A DNA stretch of 64,000 nt. Origin: G963665925 sp963676345 (GTDB taxonomy: Bacteria; Bacillota; Clostridia; Peptostreptococcales; Acidaminobacteraceae). A program made the position numbers and the translations under genes. Below are positions 33,213-43,506 of this stretch, piece by piece; positions within the stretch are counted from its first letter, which is position 1, and the number at the start of each line of letters is the position of its first letter. The stretch spans positions 186,001 to 250,000 of the forward strand of contig CAXXTS010000005.1 of assembly GCA_963676345.2 (NCBI GenBank). The letters run 5' to 3'. The notes under the pieces were generated by a model that made no database searches, was not told the DNA's origin, and was given only the letters and a program-made list of their open reading frames with translations.

Positions 33213-33839
33213 ATGAAGACTTATGATTACAGTAAAGTGGAAATGTCTAACCAAAGGGTGCAGGCAATTATTGAAGCTGGATACGATGAATTTAGTAATA
33301 TGGGCTATAAAAAAGCTTCCACAAACCACATCGCTGAAAAAGCAGGCGTTGCCCGTGGGCTCATATATTACTATTTTGGAGATAAAGAAGGTCTGTTCAA
33401 GTTTTTAATGGACAGTGCGGTTGACTGCATTATGCAAGTAATGAATGCAAATGTGAATTGGAAGGATCCAGATTTGCTTCATAGAATCGGCACAGCAATA
33501 CGCATAAAAAGCCAAATGTTATCAGAGAATCCTTATATTTTTGATTTCCTGTTAACCAATATGGCTTACTACAAACAGGAAAATATAAATGACTATTTTA
33601 AAGGCAGCCGTGTAGATATTAAGCAAATGCTGCATGAGTTCTATTACAGCAACGTAGCGCCTGATTTGTTCAAAGAGGGTCTTGACATGGAAAAAACGAT
33701 CAACACAATTCGCTGGACCATTGAGCGACTCGGAGAAGAATGGACACAAAAAATCCAAAGTGGTGCAGGGACAATGGACCAGCTACAAGAAGAAATTGAC
33801 ACGTATATTGCTTACTTGCGAGAGGTGTTTTACCGATAG
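33213..33839 (+). CDS. TetR-family regulator
   Basis: 208 residues. The N-terminal helix-turn-helix reads FSNMGYKKASTNHIAEKAGVARGLIYYYFGDKEGLF, a textbook TetR domain; the rest is a helical ligand-binding region without recognisable features. Three palindromic operators lie upstream. It precedes an ABC export operon by 42 bp and presumably represses it and itself until a drug or peptide binds. GGGAGATGA precedes the ATG. Confidence 0.92.
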   Translation: MKTYDYSKVEMSNQRVQAIIEAGYDEFSNMGYKKASTNHIAEKAGVARGLIYYYFGDKEGLFKFLMDSAVDCIMQVMNANVNWKDPDLLHRIGTAIRIKSQMLSENPYIFDFLLTNMAYYKQENINDYFKGSRVDIKQMLHEFYYSNVAPDLFKEGLDMEKTINTIRWTIERLGEEWTQKIQSGAGTMDQLQEEIDTYIAYLREVFYR

Positions 33840-33881
33840 ATGCGGGTTTAACACATTTCAAAACAAGAATGAGGGGTACCT

Positions 33882-34577
33882 ATGGGTAATGTGAATAATA
33901 AAGTGATTCTTAGAGCGGTGAATTTGAATAAGATTTACGACAATGGGCAAGTGCAAACCCATGCTGTAAAAGATGTAAATTTCACAGTGTTTGAAGGCGA
34001 GTTCATTATCATTCTAGGGCCCAGTGGTTCTGGAAAGAGTACCCTTATGAACCTGATTGGTGGCATGGATCAGGTTACAAGCGGTGAACTTTACTATCAT
34101 GACCAAGCTGTGCATACTTTTACAAAAAAAGCCTTGTCCAAATACCGCAGGGATACCATTGGATTTGTATTTCAGTTTTATAATTTGCTGCCGAGTTTAA
34201 ACTGCTATGAAAACATTGCACTTACAGCTGAACTTAGTAAACGGGCAATGGACGTGTCAGAAATCATTGAGCATGTTGGCTTGACCGGGTGGGAGAGACA
34301 CTTCCCATCACAACTCTCTGGGGGTCAGCAGCAACGGGTTGCTGTGGCGCGCGCTATTGTGAAGTCTCCAGAAATTCTCCTTTGTGATGAACCTACTGGT
34401 GCACTCGATACCGAAACCAGCGTACAGGTTTTGCAACTGCTTCAGAAAATCAATAGGACATTAAAGAAAACTGTCATAGTCATTAGCCATGACACTGAAC
34501 TCTTAGAGTTTGCAGACCGTTTCTTTGAAATTCGAGATGGCCGCCTGACAGAAAGGGAGATGGGCGATGTTGTATAA
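33882..34577 (+). CDS. ABC transporter ATP-binding protein (MacB/LolD type)
   Basis: 231 residues. Walker A GPSGSGKST, Q-loop FQFYNLLPSLNCYENI, signature LSGGQQQRVAVARAI, Walker B ILLCDEPTGALD, and switch His in VISHDTE. The family partners FtsX-like permeases in mechanotransmission exporters. The permease gene overlaps by 11 bases. Regulated with the TetR gene upstream. Confidence 0.93.
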   Translation: MGNVNNKVILRAVNLNKIYDNGQVQTHAVKDVNFTVFEGEFIIILGPSGSGKSTLMNLIGGMDQVTSGELYYHDQAVHTFTKKALSKYRRDTIGFVFQFYNLLPSLNCYENIALTAELSKRAMDVSEIIEHVGLTGWERHFPSQLSGGQQQRVAVARAIVKSPEILLCDEPTGALDTETSVQVLQLLQKINRTLKKTVIVISHDTELLEFADRFFEIRDGRLTEREMGDVV

Positions 34578-36924
34578 AAAAATGCTTCGTGATTTATACA
34601 GACATAAAGGTGCCTATATAGCAAGTGCCCTGCTCGTAATGATTGGAATTTTGACATACAATCTGATGTCGCTCATATATGAAAGTTTCGACTACTCCCT
34701 AAATAGCTACTACGAAAACTACAATATTGGGGAGGCAACCTTAAAGGTGAAAGCAATGCCCCTAAGTGCAATGAACCGCTTTCTCAGAAACGATGATATA
34801 AAAATGGCTGAAGGCAGAATTGACAAGCGGGTACGTCTGATTGACGAAGAGACTGAAGTTCTTTTTCAGTTCATGAGTTATGACAGCACACGTCCTGATC
34901 GAATAAATGGCATTGAGCTTTTAAAAGGGCGATGGCCAAATCCACAAAAGGCTGAAGTGATTATGGGCAATAATTACTTTGAGGCAACAGACACACAACT
35001 AGGCGATGAAATAGCCCTTGTTATAAATGGAAAAGAACAAAAGCTCACCATTGTGGGTGTGGGCAGGAGTCCTGAATTTATATATATTAAAAAAAATCCA
35101 AATGAGTTGATATCAGATCCCAAATCATTCGATTTGGTCTTCATGCCCTATTCAAAAATGAGCGAAATAATGAATATGGACAACCAAGTTAATAATATTG
35201 CATTCACCTTTTATAACCCAGACGCATTTGAACGTATCAAAATAGATATTGAAAAATGGGCATCAAAATATGGGGTTAAAGAACTCTTGCCCCTTGAAGA
35301 CCAAGTGAGCCACTCGACAACCATGCAAAAGCTTGAAGGTATTGGAAGCATGACCACCACGATTCCCCTGATGTTCTTAATGATTTCGGGCACCATTATT
35401 TTTATCGTGCTCAAGCGTATTATTGAAGCAGAAAGAGGTCAAATTGGTGTAATGAAAGCCTGTGGGGTACCTGATGGGCATATTCTTATACATTATATGT
35501 CTTATGCCTTTATTGTAGGGATAGCAGGAGGTATTCCAGGTGCTTACTTTGGTATAAAATCCGTACCGCCAATGATAGACATGATGGGGATTGCTTTTAA
35601 CATGCCCTTTGAAACAAAGGGGCTATTTGAAAAATATATGTTGAACAGTTTTCTGATGGCGGCAGGCTTTTCGCTTATTTCTGGTTATGTTGGCGCAAAA
35701 CGTTGCCTTGCCCTTAAACCTGCAGAAGCTATGAGACCACCTGTGCTGGCCTCAGCGCGAGAAGGCGTGCTAGACAAGCTATACTGGCTGTTTAAAGATA
35801 CAGAAATCAAATGGATGCTGGCGCTTAGAAACATTACACGAAATCCCGGACGAAGTGTCTTTATACTCTTTGGGGTATCTATTACAGCAGCGCTTCTGAC
35901 ATTTCCCCTTTCAATGAACACCATGTATGATGCCATGCTGTTTGATCAGTTTGAAAAAAAAGAAATTTATGATATGAAAATTTCATTTAATACTTTTGTA
36001 GACCGAAATACAGCGGTATCAGCACTGGGAAATGAACCCGGCATAGTGCTCGTTGAGCCCCAAACCACCTTGCCTGTGACCCTTATCCACAATTGGTATA
36101 AAGAAGATTTAGGCATTATTTGTATTCCAAAAGACAGTACCCTTTACAATTTATATGATTTTGATGATCGTCCCATTCGCTTAACGCGTGATGGGATGGC
36201 AATCAGCCACTGGATAGCTGAAAAAATGGAGATTCGTGTAGGGGATAGGGTCATACTCGAAAGTCCTCTATTTAGAGAAGGCATTCAAAAAGAAGTACAA
36301 ATCACCCAGATAATCCCTCAATACATCGGTTCAGGTGGGTATATGAACATTGATCGTGTCAGCCAAATGCTTGATGGTCGTGATTATATAAGTGCCTTAA
36401 TGGTGAATGGTTCGGATGAGGGGCTTGAACGCGTAAAGAAGAAGTATGAAAAATCCAGTCTGATTGATACCTTTGATTACAGCAAACAAATAGCAGAAGG
36501 GTTTAATGAATTCTTGAGCCAAACAACCGCAGTGATTGGGCTCCTTGTTGTTGTAGGCGTGCTCATCGGTTTTTCTGTCATATATGTATCGATTACGATT
36601 ACTATTTCCGAGCGGTATAGGGAACTAGCTACCATGTTGGTTGTTGGACTCATGGAAAAAGAAGTGCATCAGGTTTTGCTTATTGAGCAGGTCATACTTT
36701 CCTTTTTAGGAATTGTTATTGGGCTTCCAATGGGTAAAGCCATGTTGGTGGCCTTTGCCAAAACAAGCAGTACTGACCAGCTGATCATGCCTGCTGAAGT
36801 GCCCATGAGCGCCCTTATATTCAGTGTCATTTTTACAATCGTTGCAATCATTTTGCCACAATATTTTGCACGTAAGGAAATTGATCGTATTGTTGTCACA
36901 GAAGCATTAAATGCCAGAGAATAG
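34567..36924 (+). CDS. FtsX-like ABC transporter permease
   Basis: 785 residues with two FtsX blocks. An N-terminal helix (ASALLVMIGILTYNLMSLIY) and a ~230-residue outer domain precede helices from ~265 to ~385; a second outer domain follows a helix near 430, and the last helix block spans ~650-770 (AVIGLLVVVGVLIGFSVIYV). It works with the adjacent ATPase and HlyD-like adaptor to move lipids, peptides or drugs across or from the outer leaflet. Ribosome site GGGAGATGG lies within the ATPase gene. Confidence 0.88.
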   Translation: MLYKKMLRDLYRHKGAYIASALLVMIGILTYNLMSLIYESFDYSLNSYYENYNIGEATLKVKAMPLSAMNRFLRNDDIKMAEGRIDKRVRLIDEETEVLFQFMSYDSTRPDRINGIELLKGRWPNPQKAEVIMGNNYFEATDTQLGDEIALVINGKEQKLTIVGVGRSPEFIYIKKNPNELISDPKSFDLVFMPYSKMSEIMNMDNQVNNIAFTFYNPDAFERIKIDIEKWASKYGVKELLPLEDQVSHSTTMQKLEGIGSMTTTIPLMFLMISGTIIFIVLKRIIEAERGQIGVMKACGVPDGHILIHYMSYAFIVGIAGGIPGAYFGIKSVPPMIDMMGIAFNMPFETKGLFEKYMLNSFLMAAGFSLISGYVGAKRCLALKPAEAMRPPVLASAREGVLDKLYWLFKDTEIKWMLALRNITRNPGRSVFILFGVSITAALLTFPLSMNTMYDAMLFDQFEKKEIYDMKISFNTFVDRNTAVSALGNEPGIVLVEPQTTLPVTLIHNWYKEDLGIICIPKDSTLYNLYDFDDRPIRLTRDGMAISHWIAEKMEIRVGDRVILESPLFREGIQKEVQITQIIPQYIGSGGYMNIDRVSQMLDGRDYISALMVNGSDEGLERVKKKYEKSSLIDTFDYSKQIAEGFNEFLSQTTAVIGLLVVVGVLIGFSVIYVSITITISERYRELATMLVVGLMEKEVHQVLLIEQVILSFLGIVIGLPMGKAMLVAFAKTSSTDQLIMPAEVPMSALIFSVIFTIVAIILPQYFARKEIDRIVVTEALNARE

Positions 36925-36933
36925 GAGTAAAAT

Positions 36934-38178
36934 ATGACTAAAAGAAAAATAATATTGGGGACACTCGGTGTTTTGCTTGGGCTTTTCGCAGTCGTATATA
37001 CCATGATCAAACCTGCTGATATTGAGGTGCTTAGGCTTGTAGAAGCACCTTTTGAAGAGTTGATTGTTGAAGAGGGTCTTGTTCGGTCAGTAGACGAAAT
37101 GTCGGTATATGTGCCATTGAGTGAGCGTGTTGAAAGCGTATATGTGAAGGAGGGCGCATATGTGCATGCAGGGGACCTTCTTTTTACTATGAATACAGAT
37201 GACTTAAAGACTGAGCTCAGCACTGTCAAACTAGAAAAAGAAAGTCTTATGGGGCTGCTAGAATCCGCAAAAATTGAAGTCACCTCTGAGACCATAGGTG
37301 CTCAGCGTGAACGCGTTGAAATTGCACAGCGCAATATGGAGAGCTTGGAAAAGCAAATGGAAAGAACTCAAAATTTATATGATTCAGGTGCACAGAGTCA
37401 AAAAGAGTTAGAAGATGCTAAGCAGCTTTATGACAATGCTAAGAGCACTTATCAGCTTGAATATTACAATCTGGAAGACGTAACCCGCAAGCTTGGACTC
37501 GATGCAGGCACTCAGAAATATTATTTGAGCAAGTTAGAAGTTTTAGACCAAGAAATTTCAAAGGTCGCTTCAAAAATTGCAGAAGCTTCAGTCGTTGCTC
37601 CAACAGATGGGTTTATAGCACAGATGGAGCTGAGCAGTGGCGATAGGCTTCTTGAAAATGAAATTGCCTGTGAAATTCTAAGAGAAAAGGAACTGGAAGT
37701 GGAAGCGTATATATTGGCACGCAACTCTAGAAAATTGGCTAAGGGTGATCGGGTTCGTCTTGAAATTGAAACAGACTATGACTATGAAACGATTCAAGGT
37801 GAAATCACCTACATTGGTAAAAGTGCGGTTGATATAGTTTCTCCGCTCGGTATTACAGAGAAGAAAATGAAAGTGATTATAAAGCCAAATTCCACTGAAA
37901 AGCTCATAATTGGTGAGTCTATTGATGTCGCTTTTATTATGTACTCAAATGCTCATGCTTTTCAGCTGAGTAGAGATTATGTTTTTAAAAGTGGTGGGCA
38001 GACAGCAATCTGGACGGTTCAAAACGGCGCTGCGCACGTTGAATATGTTGAACCCGTTTACGAAACAGCTTCGGCTGTGATTATTGCAGCAGAGCCAGAT
38101 AAAAGCCTGCAAATTATTATATCACCCTATCCGGAACATTTAGAAGAAGGTCTTAAAGTGCATATAGCAAATGAATAA
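36934..38178 (+). CDS. HlyD/MacA-like adaptor protein
   Basis: 414 residues. One N-terminal membrane helix (IILGTLGVLLGLFAVVYTMI), lipoyl half-motif (VESVYVKEGAYVHAGDLLF), a long coiled-coil hairpin (~75-205) and the returning half (VVAPTDGFIAQMELSSGDRL) followed by a beta barrel. No lipobox, so it is held by its helix, unlike the RND adaptor at 14615. It completes a MacA-MacB-type tripartite exporter with the two preceding genes. AGGAG precedes the ATG, 9 bp after the permease stop. Confidence 0.88.
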   Translation: MTKRKIILGTLGVLLGLFAVVYTMIKPADIEVLRLVEAPFEELIVEEGLVRSVDEMSVYVPLSERVESVYVKEGAYVHAGDLLFTMNTDDLKTELSTVKLEKESLMGLLESAKIEVTSETIGAQRERVEIAQRNMESLEKQMERTQNLYDSGAQSQKELEDAKQLYDNAKSTYQLEYYNLEDVTRKLGLDAGTQKYYLSKLEVLDQEISKVASKIAEASVVAPTDGFIAQMELSSGDRLLENEIACEILREKELEVEAYILARNSRKLAKGDRVRLEIETDYDYETIQGEITYIGKSAVDIVSPLGITEKKMKVIIKPNSTEKLIIGESIDVAFIMYSNAHAFQLSRDYVFKSGGQTAIWTVQNGAAHVEYVEPVYETASAVIIAAEPDKSLQIIISPYPEHLEEGLKVHIANE

Positions 38179-38272
38179 TAGCCAGATAGGCCAGTCATCA
38201 TTTTAACGCAAAAGATTAGAATAAAACCTAAGGGATTTTGTTTCGTGTGCGCTCTGAGCGGAGGAGATAGTC

Positions 38273-39502
38273 ATGAATATTACGATTTTAACCCTCGGAT
38301 CAAGAGGTGATGTTCAACCATATGTTGTCCTAGGAGAAGAACTTGTTAAAAGAGGTCATTCTGTAACAATCTGTACTGGAGGGTCTTTTAGAAAGTTCAT
38401 TGAAGAACGCGGTATAAAGTTTGAACAGGCCCATACAGACTTTATGGAACTCGTAAAGAGAGAAGAAGGCAGAGCCATTATGAATGGTAAACGAGTATCA
38501 CCTTTTAAGATGATAAAGTTCGTCAAGGAAGTGATTAATCCAAGTTTCAGGAAGAGCTTCGATGACTTTCTTGCTGCATCTAGAGGTGCCGATTTAATCA
38601 TTTATCACCCAAAGGCCTCTGTTGCAGAGGACATAGGCCACTACATGCGTGTACCTGTTGTCAGCATGTCGCCAGTACCAATGGTATATCCTGTAAAAGA
38701 GTTTCCCAATTTGGCACTTGCACCAGATAAGGATTTTGGTCATTTAATAAATAGACTTTCATACAGTGTAATTAAGTTTTCAGAGTCGTCATTTATTAAA
38801 GAAATTAACGATTTTAGGCAAAAGAAACTCCATATGAAAAGCAGAAAATCTGGAGCATATACAAGTGGTCATATTTTATATCCTATAAGCCGCTATTTGT
38901 TTGAAGATGTTACAAGTTGGGAAGAATATGTAAAGCTAAGTGGCTTTCTCTATTTGAAGGTCAAAGAAGAAGAACTTGATGATCGGGTGAGCGCATTTCT
39001 AAAAGATGGAGACAAACCTTGGATAATCACCTTTAGCAGCATGCCGGCAGAAAACATGTCAGAAATTTTTTCTAAGCTCTTGAAAGAACGCGGCGAAAGG
39101 GCTATATTCATATCAGGCAACAGTGATATGAAGCTGACGGGTCAGAATATATTAACAATAAAGAGCCTACCACACAGGCTTGTATTTAGAGAGGCCAGGG
39201 GGATTATCCACCACGGCGGTGTAGGGACAACTGCCGAGGCCTTGTTGAGTGGCATTCCACAACATATTATTCCATTTAATGTAGACCAGCCTTTTTGGGC
39301 GAGACGACTCAAAGAAATGGGACTAATGGGAGATTATTTCAGGGCAAAGAATATAACGAAGAATGCACTGAATAATGCGCTCGAATCAATGCTCACTGAT
39401 GAGCGGTTTGCAAAGGCCCAGGAAATTATGAAGAAAATTAAAGAAGAGGATGGCGCTAAGGCTGCTGCTGACTATATTGAGTCCTGCGGCAAATTAAGCT
39501 GA
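38273..39502 (+). CDS. UDP-glycosyltransferase, MGT/sterol-glucosyltransferase type
   Basis: 409 residues, GT-B fold of the GT1 family. N-terminal LTLGSRGDVQPYVVLGEELVKRGHSV is diagnostic; the C-terminal donor site has HHGGVGTTAEALLSGIPQHI and DQPFWARRL. Such enzymes glycosylate sterols, macrolides or lipids. No signal peptide or helix. It lies 94 bp after the exporter adaptor with its own GGAGG; a shared role with the exporter in detoxification or glycolipid export is possible, but a separate promoter cannot be excluded. Confidence 0.88.
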   Translation: MNITILTLGSRGDVQPYVVLGEELVKRGHSVTICTGGSFRKFIEERGIKFEQAHTDFMELVKREEGRAIMNGKRVSPFKMIKFVKEVINPSFRKSFDDFLAASRGADLIIYHPKASVAEDIGHYMRVPVVSMSPVPMVYPVKEFPNLALAPDKDFGHLINRLSYSVIKFSESSFIKEINDFRQKKLHMKSRKSGAYTSGHILYPISRYLFEDVTSWEEYVKLSGFLYLKVKEEELDDRVSAFLKDGDKPWIITFSSMPAENMSEIFSKLLKERGERAIFISGNSDMKLTGQNILTIKSLPHRLVFREARGIIHHGGVGTTAEALLSGIPQHIIPFNVDQPFWARRLKEMGLMGDYFRAKNITKNALNNALESMLTDERFAKAQEIMKKIKEEDGAKAAADYIESCGKLS

Positions 39503-39581
39503 TAAAAATGAATTGTGAAATTTAAAGGTAGTATTTGGTCATGAAGATAATAAAGCATAGACAGTCATGAGGAGGCAAAGC

Positions 39582-39878
39582 ATGTATTTCATAATCAATG
39601 GATATGATTTTAAAGATGAAAAGGCGCTTGAACGTAGGATGCAGGCGCGTGATGCGCATATGGAAGGCGTTAAGGCCTTGCATGAAGCGGGGAATTTCCT
39701 ATTTGCCGGAGCCATGCTCAGTGAAGAGGGTCAAATGTGCGGCTCAACAATTTTTGCGGAGTTTGAAAGCCGTGAAGCTCTAGATGCCTATTTGAACGAA
39801 GAACCTTATGTTAAAAGCAAAGTATGGGATAAGGTTGAAGTAATCGAGTCAAAAATTCCGCCCTTCTTTTTGAAGTAA
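39582..39878 (+). CDS. YciI-family protein
   Basis: 98 residues of the YciI-like ferredoxin-fold family: MYFIINGYDFKD, then R-x-x-H (RDAHMEGVKAL), LFAGAML and STIFAEFESREALDAYL. The His-Asp pair of the family (H16 region, DPF-like turn replaced by EPYVKS) is partly kept. Function in the family is generally unknown. GAGGAGG fixes ATG 39582. A terminator follows. Confidence 0.85.
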   Translation: MYFIINGYDFKDEKALERRMQARDAHMEGVKALHEAGNFLFAGAMLSEEGQMCGSTIFAEFESREALDAYLNEEPYVKSKVWDKVEVIESKIPPFFLK

Positions 39879-39924
39879 CCTTTCTCGGGGCAATCTGTAA
39901 AATAACATATCTGCAAGAATATCC

Positions 39925-39969
39925 CACTCTATAAGTACACACCGTGTATTTATAGAGTGCTTTTATTTT
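39925..39969 (+). terminator. Terminator after the YciI gene
   Basis: CACTCTATAAGTACAC (39925-39940), loop ACC, GTGTATTTATAGAGTG (39944-39959) with one mismatch, then CTTTTATTTT. Confidence 0.9.
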
Positions 39970-40100
39970 GAAATCTTAGCAGGAATCTTTAACATCGATT
40001 CATAATAGGTTTATTACTCTGTTTAGAATGAGGGGTTTGGTTTGCTTTTAGGACGTAAAACGGGGTATTATAACACGGAGGGGAGTCTGAGGAGGGCGTT

Positions 40101-41184
40101 ATGGGGCGATTGCTAGACTGGATTGGTTATGCCTCTAGTTTAGAGGAAAAAAATAAATATACATATTTCATTACAGGAATTGGCGTTTTTCAGTTGATTT
40201 TTTTTCTGGGTTTGTATTTGCATCTGGATAATGCGGCGTGGCTGGTTGCACAGACCTGTGTTATGCTTGGTGCGTATCTGTCGTCATTTTATTTTTTGAA
40301 AATAAAATGCTTTTTTATGTGCAAAAGTAGTGATTACACTTGTCATGTCATTACAAGTTTTGTTATTGGTGTGGTTGTGGTTTCCCCTAGAAGTGTATTT
40401 CGTAATGTACTTCTTCATCGTACCGCCAATTTCTTTTATAGTCTTTGATTTAGACAAATCAAGTGAAAAGAAAGGACTTGTAATAATTCAGATTATCGTG
40501 ACGATAATGGTTATTTTTTCTGGAGTAGGAAAACCGCATCAGTTGATTGCGTTAAATGCATCTTACATTTCAATTATGCGCTTCATAACTATTGTGATGA
40601 CATTTCTAGTCGAAGTTTTTGTGTTCTATTTTTATGCATCGAGTTTATCACGAACGCACCGAGAGCTTAAATTCATGGCGCATACAGACGTTTTAACAAA
40701 TATTTCAAATCGAAGAGTTCTATTTGAGCAGGGCGAATCGCTGTACCGCATCAGTGCCAAATATAATAGACCTTTTACACTTATGATAATAGATATAGAC
40801 TATTTTAAAAAAATAAATGACACCTATGGTCATCCGGCTGGAGATAAGATCCTTAAAGAAATGACTGAATGTATTCAAAAGACAATCCGCATTGAAGATT
40901 TACTGTGTCGATATGGTGGAGAAGAATTTGCTATACTATTTAAGAACATCGAAGTGAGCCACAACTCAAGAATTCTTTCTATTTTGAAAGAAATCGAGAG
41001 CCATACTTTTTATGTGGATGAAAATACACCTGTTAAAATTACAATATCAGCGGGTGCTGCTTCTTGTACAGCTTCTTATAAAAGTTTTGATGATATGGTG
41101 ATCAGAGTTGATCAATTGCTGTATCAAGCTAAGGAATCTGGGCGTAATTGTGTCATTTTAGATTCTGGTCAAAGGCTTGACTAG
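40101..41184 (+). pseudogene. Membrane diguanylate cyclase (GGDEF), split by a frameshift
   Basis: An upstream frame from ATG 40101 encodes two membrane helices and loses its sense after YLSSFYFLKIK; a second frame, open from 40306 to 41184, continues with more helices and a full GGDEF domain (DVLTNISNRR, DIDYFKKINDTYGH, RYGGEEFAIL). Removing one A from the AAAA at 40304-40307 would join them as FLKINAFLCAKVV. The catalytic GGEEF motif is intact; the product would make cyclic di-GMP. GGAGG precedes ATG 40101. Possibilities: true pseudogene, slippage at the A or T6 run (40311-40316), or an error in the sequence. Confidence 0.75.
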
Positions 41185-41223
41185 GCAGAATGCGCAAAAT
41201 TGAAAAGGATAGAAAATTAATTG

Positions 41224-41275
41224 GGATGTTGAACCTGGGACTGTAATATGAGTCAGGGTCAACATCCTATTTTTG
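41224..41275 (+). terminator. Terminator after the GGDEF gene
   Basis: GGATGTTGA-A-CCTG (41224-41237) pairs with CAGG-G-TCAACATCC (41254-41267), then TATTTTT. Confidence 0.85.
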
Positions 41276-41358
41276 TGAGATAAATATTTATAAAGGCCTA
41301 CTGCCATTCTGTTAAATTGGTTTTAATTGGGTATAGTGAGAGATGAACACACCATTAC

Positions 41359-41390
41359 CAGACGGTGTGATATTGCACAGACGGTATGAT
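41359..41390 (+). repeat. Direct repeats upstream of cheA
   Basis: CAGACGGTGTGAT (41359-41371) and CAGACGGTATGAT (41378-41390) are 19 bp apart; the first also closes a hairpin with CACACC upstream (~41348). TATAGT at 41332-41337 may be a -10 box. Possible operator or leader structure of the chemotaxis operon. Confidence 0.4.
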
Positions 41391-41450
41391 GCGTGGAATG
41401 TTAGAACTGAATAATTTCACTTAGAACAAGATTAGATTGGAGGTGTACGG

Positions 41451-43493
41451 ATGGGTGATTTTAGGGGTACAGATCTTGAACCTATGCTGGATATGTACTT
41501 GTTTGAAACCAAGCAGCTTCTAGGTCAACTTGAAGAGCTTATTTTAACCATTGAAGAATCGGGAGACATGACCTCTGAATCCATCAATGAAATTTTCAGG
41601 ATAATGCATACACTAAAAGGTTCAGCAGCGATGATGATGATCGATTCTATAAGAGATGTAGCACATGCAGTTGAAGATGTATTTGACATAATACGGAACA
41701 ATCCTGAAATGGATATTGATAATGGTGTTTTGTCAGACATGATTCTTGAATCAGCTGATTTAATGCAGGGTGTCATTGAAAGAATTGAAAATGATAAGCC
41801 TCATGACATCGATGTAGTAGATATCAGAAATAAGATTCGTGAATTGGAAAGGCAGCTTAAGTCAGGTCAGAAGGAAATAAATCTTCCAGAGACACAAAGT
41901 GAAGATAAGCAAAAATACTATATAACAGCACAGCGTAGTATTCCACAAGGAAAGGAGTCCTACAAAATTTTCATCAAGTTCGCCGAAGGGTGCGAGATGG
42001 AAAATGTGCGGGCATTTACCATAGTACATAATCTGACGGAACTTGCAGATGAGCTGTATCATAAACCCAGCTCCCTTATTGACGATCCGGATAGTTCGCA
42101 AAAAATCATTAATGATGGATTTGAAATTTATATGTTAAGTGGTGCAGAGGAATCTCAGCTTCGTGGTGTTATCGATGAGTCGATATTCATTGAAACATAT
42201 GAACTCGAACGCGGCTATGATTTTTACACAGAAGTTAAAGAGCTCATTACTGAAAAACAAAAGCCAGTTGATACTGAAAAACCTAAGGATACCCCTAAGA
42301 AAGCTGAGCCGGAAGTTTCTCATACAGGTAAAAAGCAAAATATGATATCTGTAAGCCTTGAAAAACTGGACAGCTTAATGAACTTGGTGGGTGAAATAGT
42401 CATTACCGAATCTATGGTGACTCAGAATCCAGACTTGAAAGAGCTTGAACTGGAGAATTTTAGTAAGTCCGCAAGACAGCTTAGAAAACTTACAGATGAG
42501 CTTCAAGATATTGTAATGGATATCCGAATGGTGCCAATTATTGGTCTATTTCAAAAGATGAAGCGCATTGTAAGAGACATGGGAAAAAAACTGGATAAGG
42601 ACGTTGCGCTGGTAACAGAAGGGGAAGACACCGAAATTGATAAAAGCATCTTGGACATGCTTTCAGATCCGATGATGCATTTGATAAGAAATGCGATGGA
42701 TCATGGAATAGAAAGTGCTTATGAGCGCGAAGCGGCCGATAAGACTCCTAGGGGCCAACTGATACTCTCTGCTAAGAACTCTGGGAGCGATGTAGTCATT
42801 AGTATCATTGATGATGGACGGGGCATCAACAAGGAACGGGTACTTGAAAAAGCCAGAAATCAGGACATACTTACAAAGCCGGAAGAAGAAATGAGCGATC
42901 GGGAAATCAATGCACTCATTTTACACCCAGGTTTTTCGACGAAAGAGCAGGTTTCTGAATTTTCTGGTCGCGGTGTGGGCATGGATGTTGTCAAGAAAAA
43001 TATTGAGAAAATTGGTGGTACGATTTCGATAGATAGTGAAGAAGGTAAAGGGACTGAAATAGAAATGAAAATCCCACTGACACTTGCAATCATTGATGGT
43101 ATGGAAGTGTCCGTTGGTAAATCACGGTATACAATCCCAACCACTTCAATAAAGGAATCATTTAGACCGGAGAGAGAAAATGTAATAACTGATCCTCAGG
43201 GCAATGAACTTATTATGGTACGCGGGGAATGTTACCCTGTTGTGCGTATGCATAATTTCTTTAAGACACAGCCAAAGACAACCGTGCTTACAGAAGGTAT
43301 TGTGGTTATGGTTGAAAACGAACAAGACGAATTTTGCCTTTTTGCAGACAAGCTCCTTGGTGAGCATCAGGTTGTGGTTAAACCCTTGCCGTCCTATATA
43401 TATAAATTTATAGGAGAGATAAAAGGCATCAGTGGATGCACAATTATGGGCAATGGTGACATGAGCCTTATAGTTGATGTAAGTGGTTTCTAG
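41451..43493 (+). CDS. cheA: Chemotaxis histidine kinase CheA
   Basis: 680 residues. P1/Hpt domain with phospho-acceptor H53 (MHTLKGSAAMM), a divergent middle region, dimerisation P3 (ISVSLEKLDSLMNLVGEIVI), ATPase P4 (HLIRNAMDHGIE, DDGRGIN, GRGVGMDVVKKNIE) and CheW-like P5 from ~545. It phosphorylates CheB and the response regulator in signalling arrays. GGAGGTG precedes the ATG. First gene of a run reaching at least 50065, with cheW 13 bp downstream. A separate CheY is not seen, so the last-gene response regulator may fill that role. Confidence 0.95.
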   Translation: MGDFRGTDLEPMLDMYLFETKQLLGQLEELILTIEESGDMTSESINEIFRIMHTLKGSAAMMMIDSIRDVAHAVEDVFDIIRNNPEMDIDNGVLSDMILESADLMQGVIERIENDKPHDIDVVDIRNKIRELERQLKSGQKEINLPETQSEDKQKYYITAQRSIPQGKESYKIFIKFAEGCEMENVRAFTIVHNLTELADELYHKPSSLIDDPDSSQKIINDGFEIYMLSGAEESQLRGVIDESIFIETYELERGYDFYTEVKELITEKQKPVDTEKPKDTPKKAEPEVSHTGKKQNMISVSLEKLDSLMNLVGEIVITESMVTQNPDLKELELENFSKSARQLRKLTDELQDIVMDIRMVPIIGLFQKMKRIVRDMGKKLDKDVALVTEGEDTEIDKSILDMLSDPMMHLIRNAMDHGIESAYEREAADKTPRGQLILSAKNSGSDVVISIIDDGRGINKERVLEKARNQDILTKPEEEMSDREINALILHPGFSTKEQVSEFSGRGVGMDVVKKNIEKIGGTISIDSEEGKGTEIEMKIPLTLAIIDGMEVSVGKSRYTIPTTSIKESFRPERENVITDPQGNELIMVRGECYPVVRMHNFFKTQPKTTVLTEGIVVMVENEQDEFCLFADKLLGEHQVVVKPLPSYIYKFIGEIKGISGCTIMGNGDMSLIVDVSGF

Positions 43494-43506
43494 GAGGTGA
43501 ACAAAC

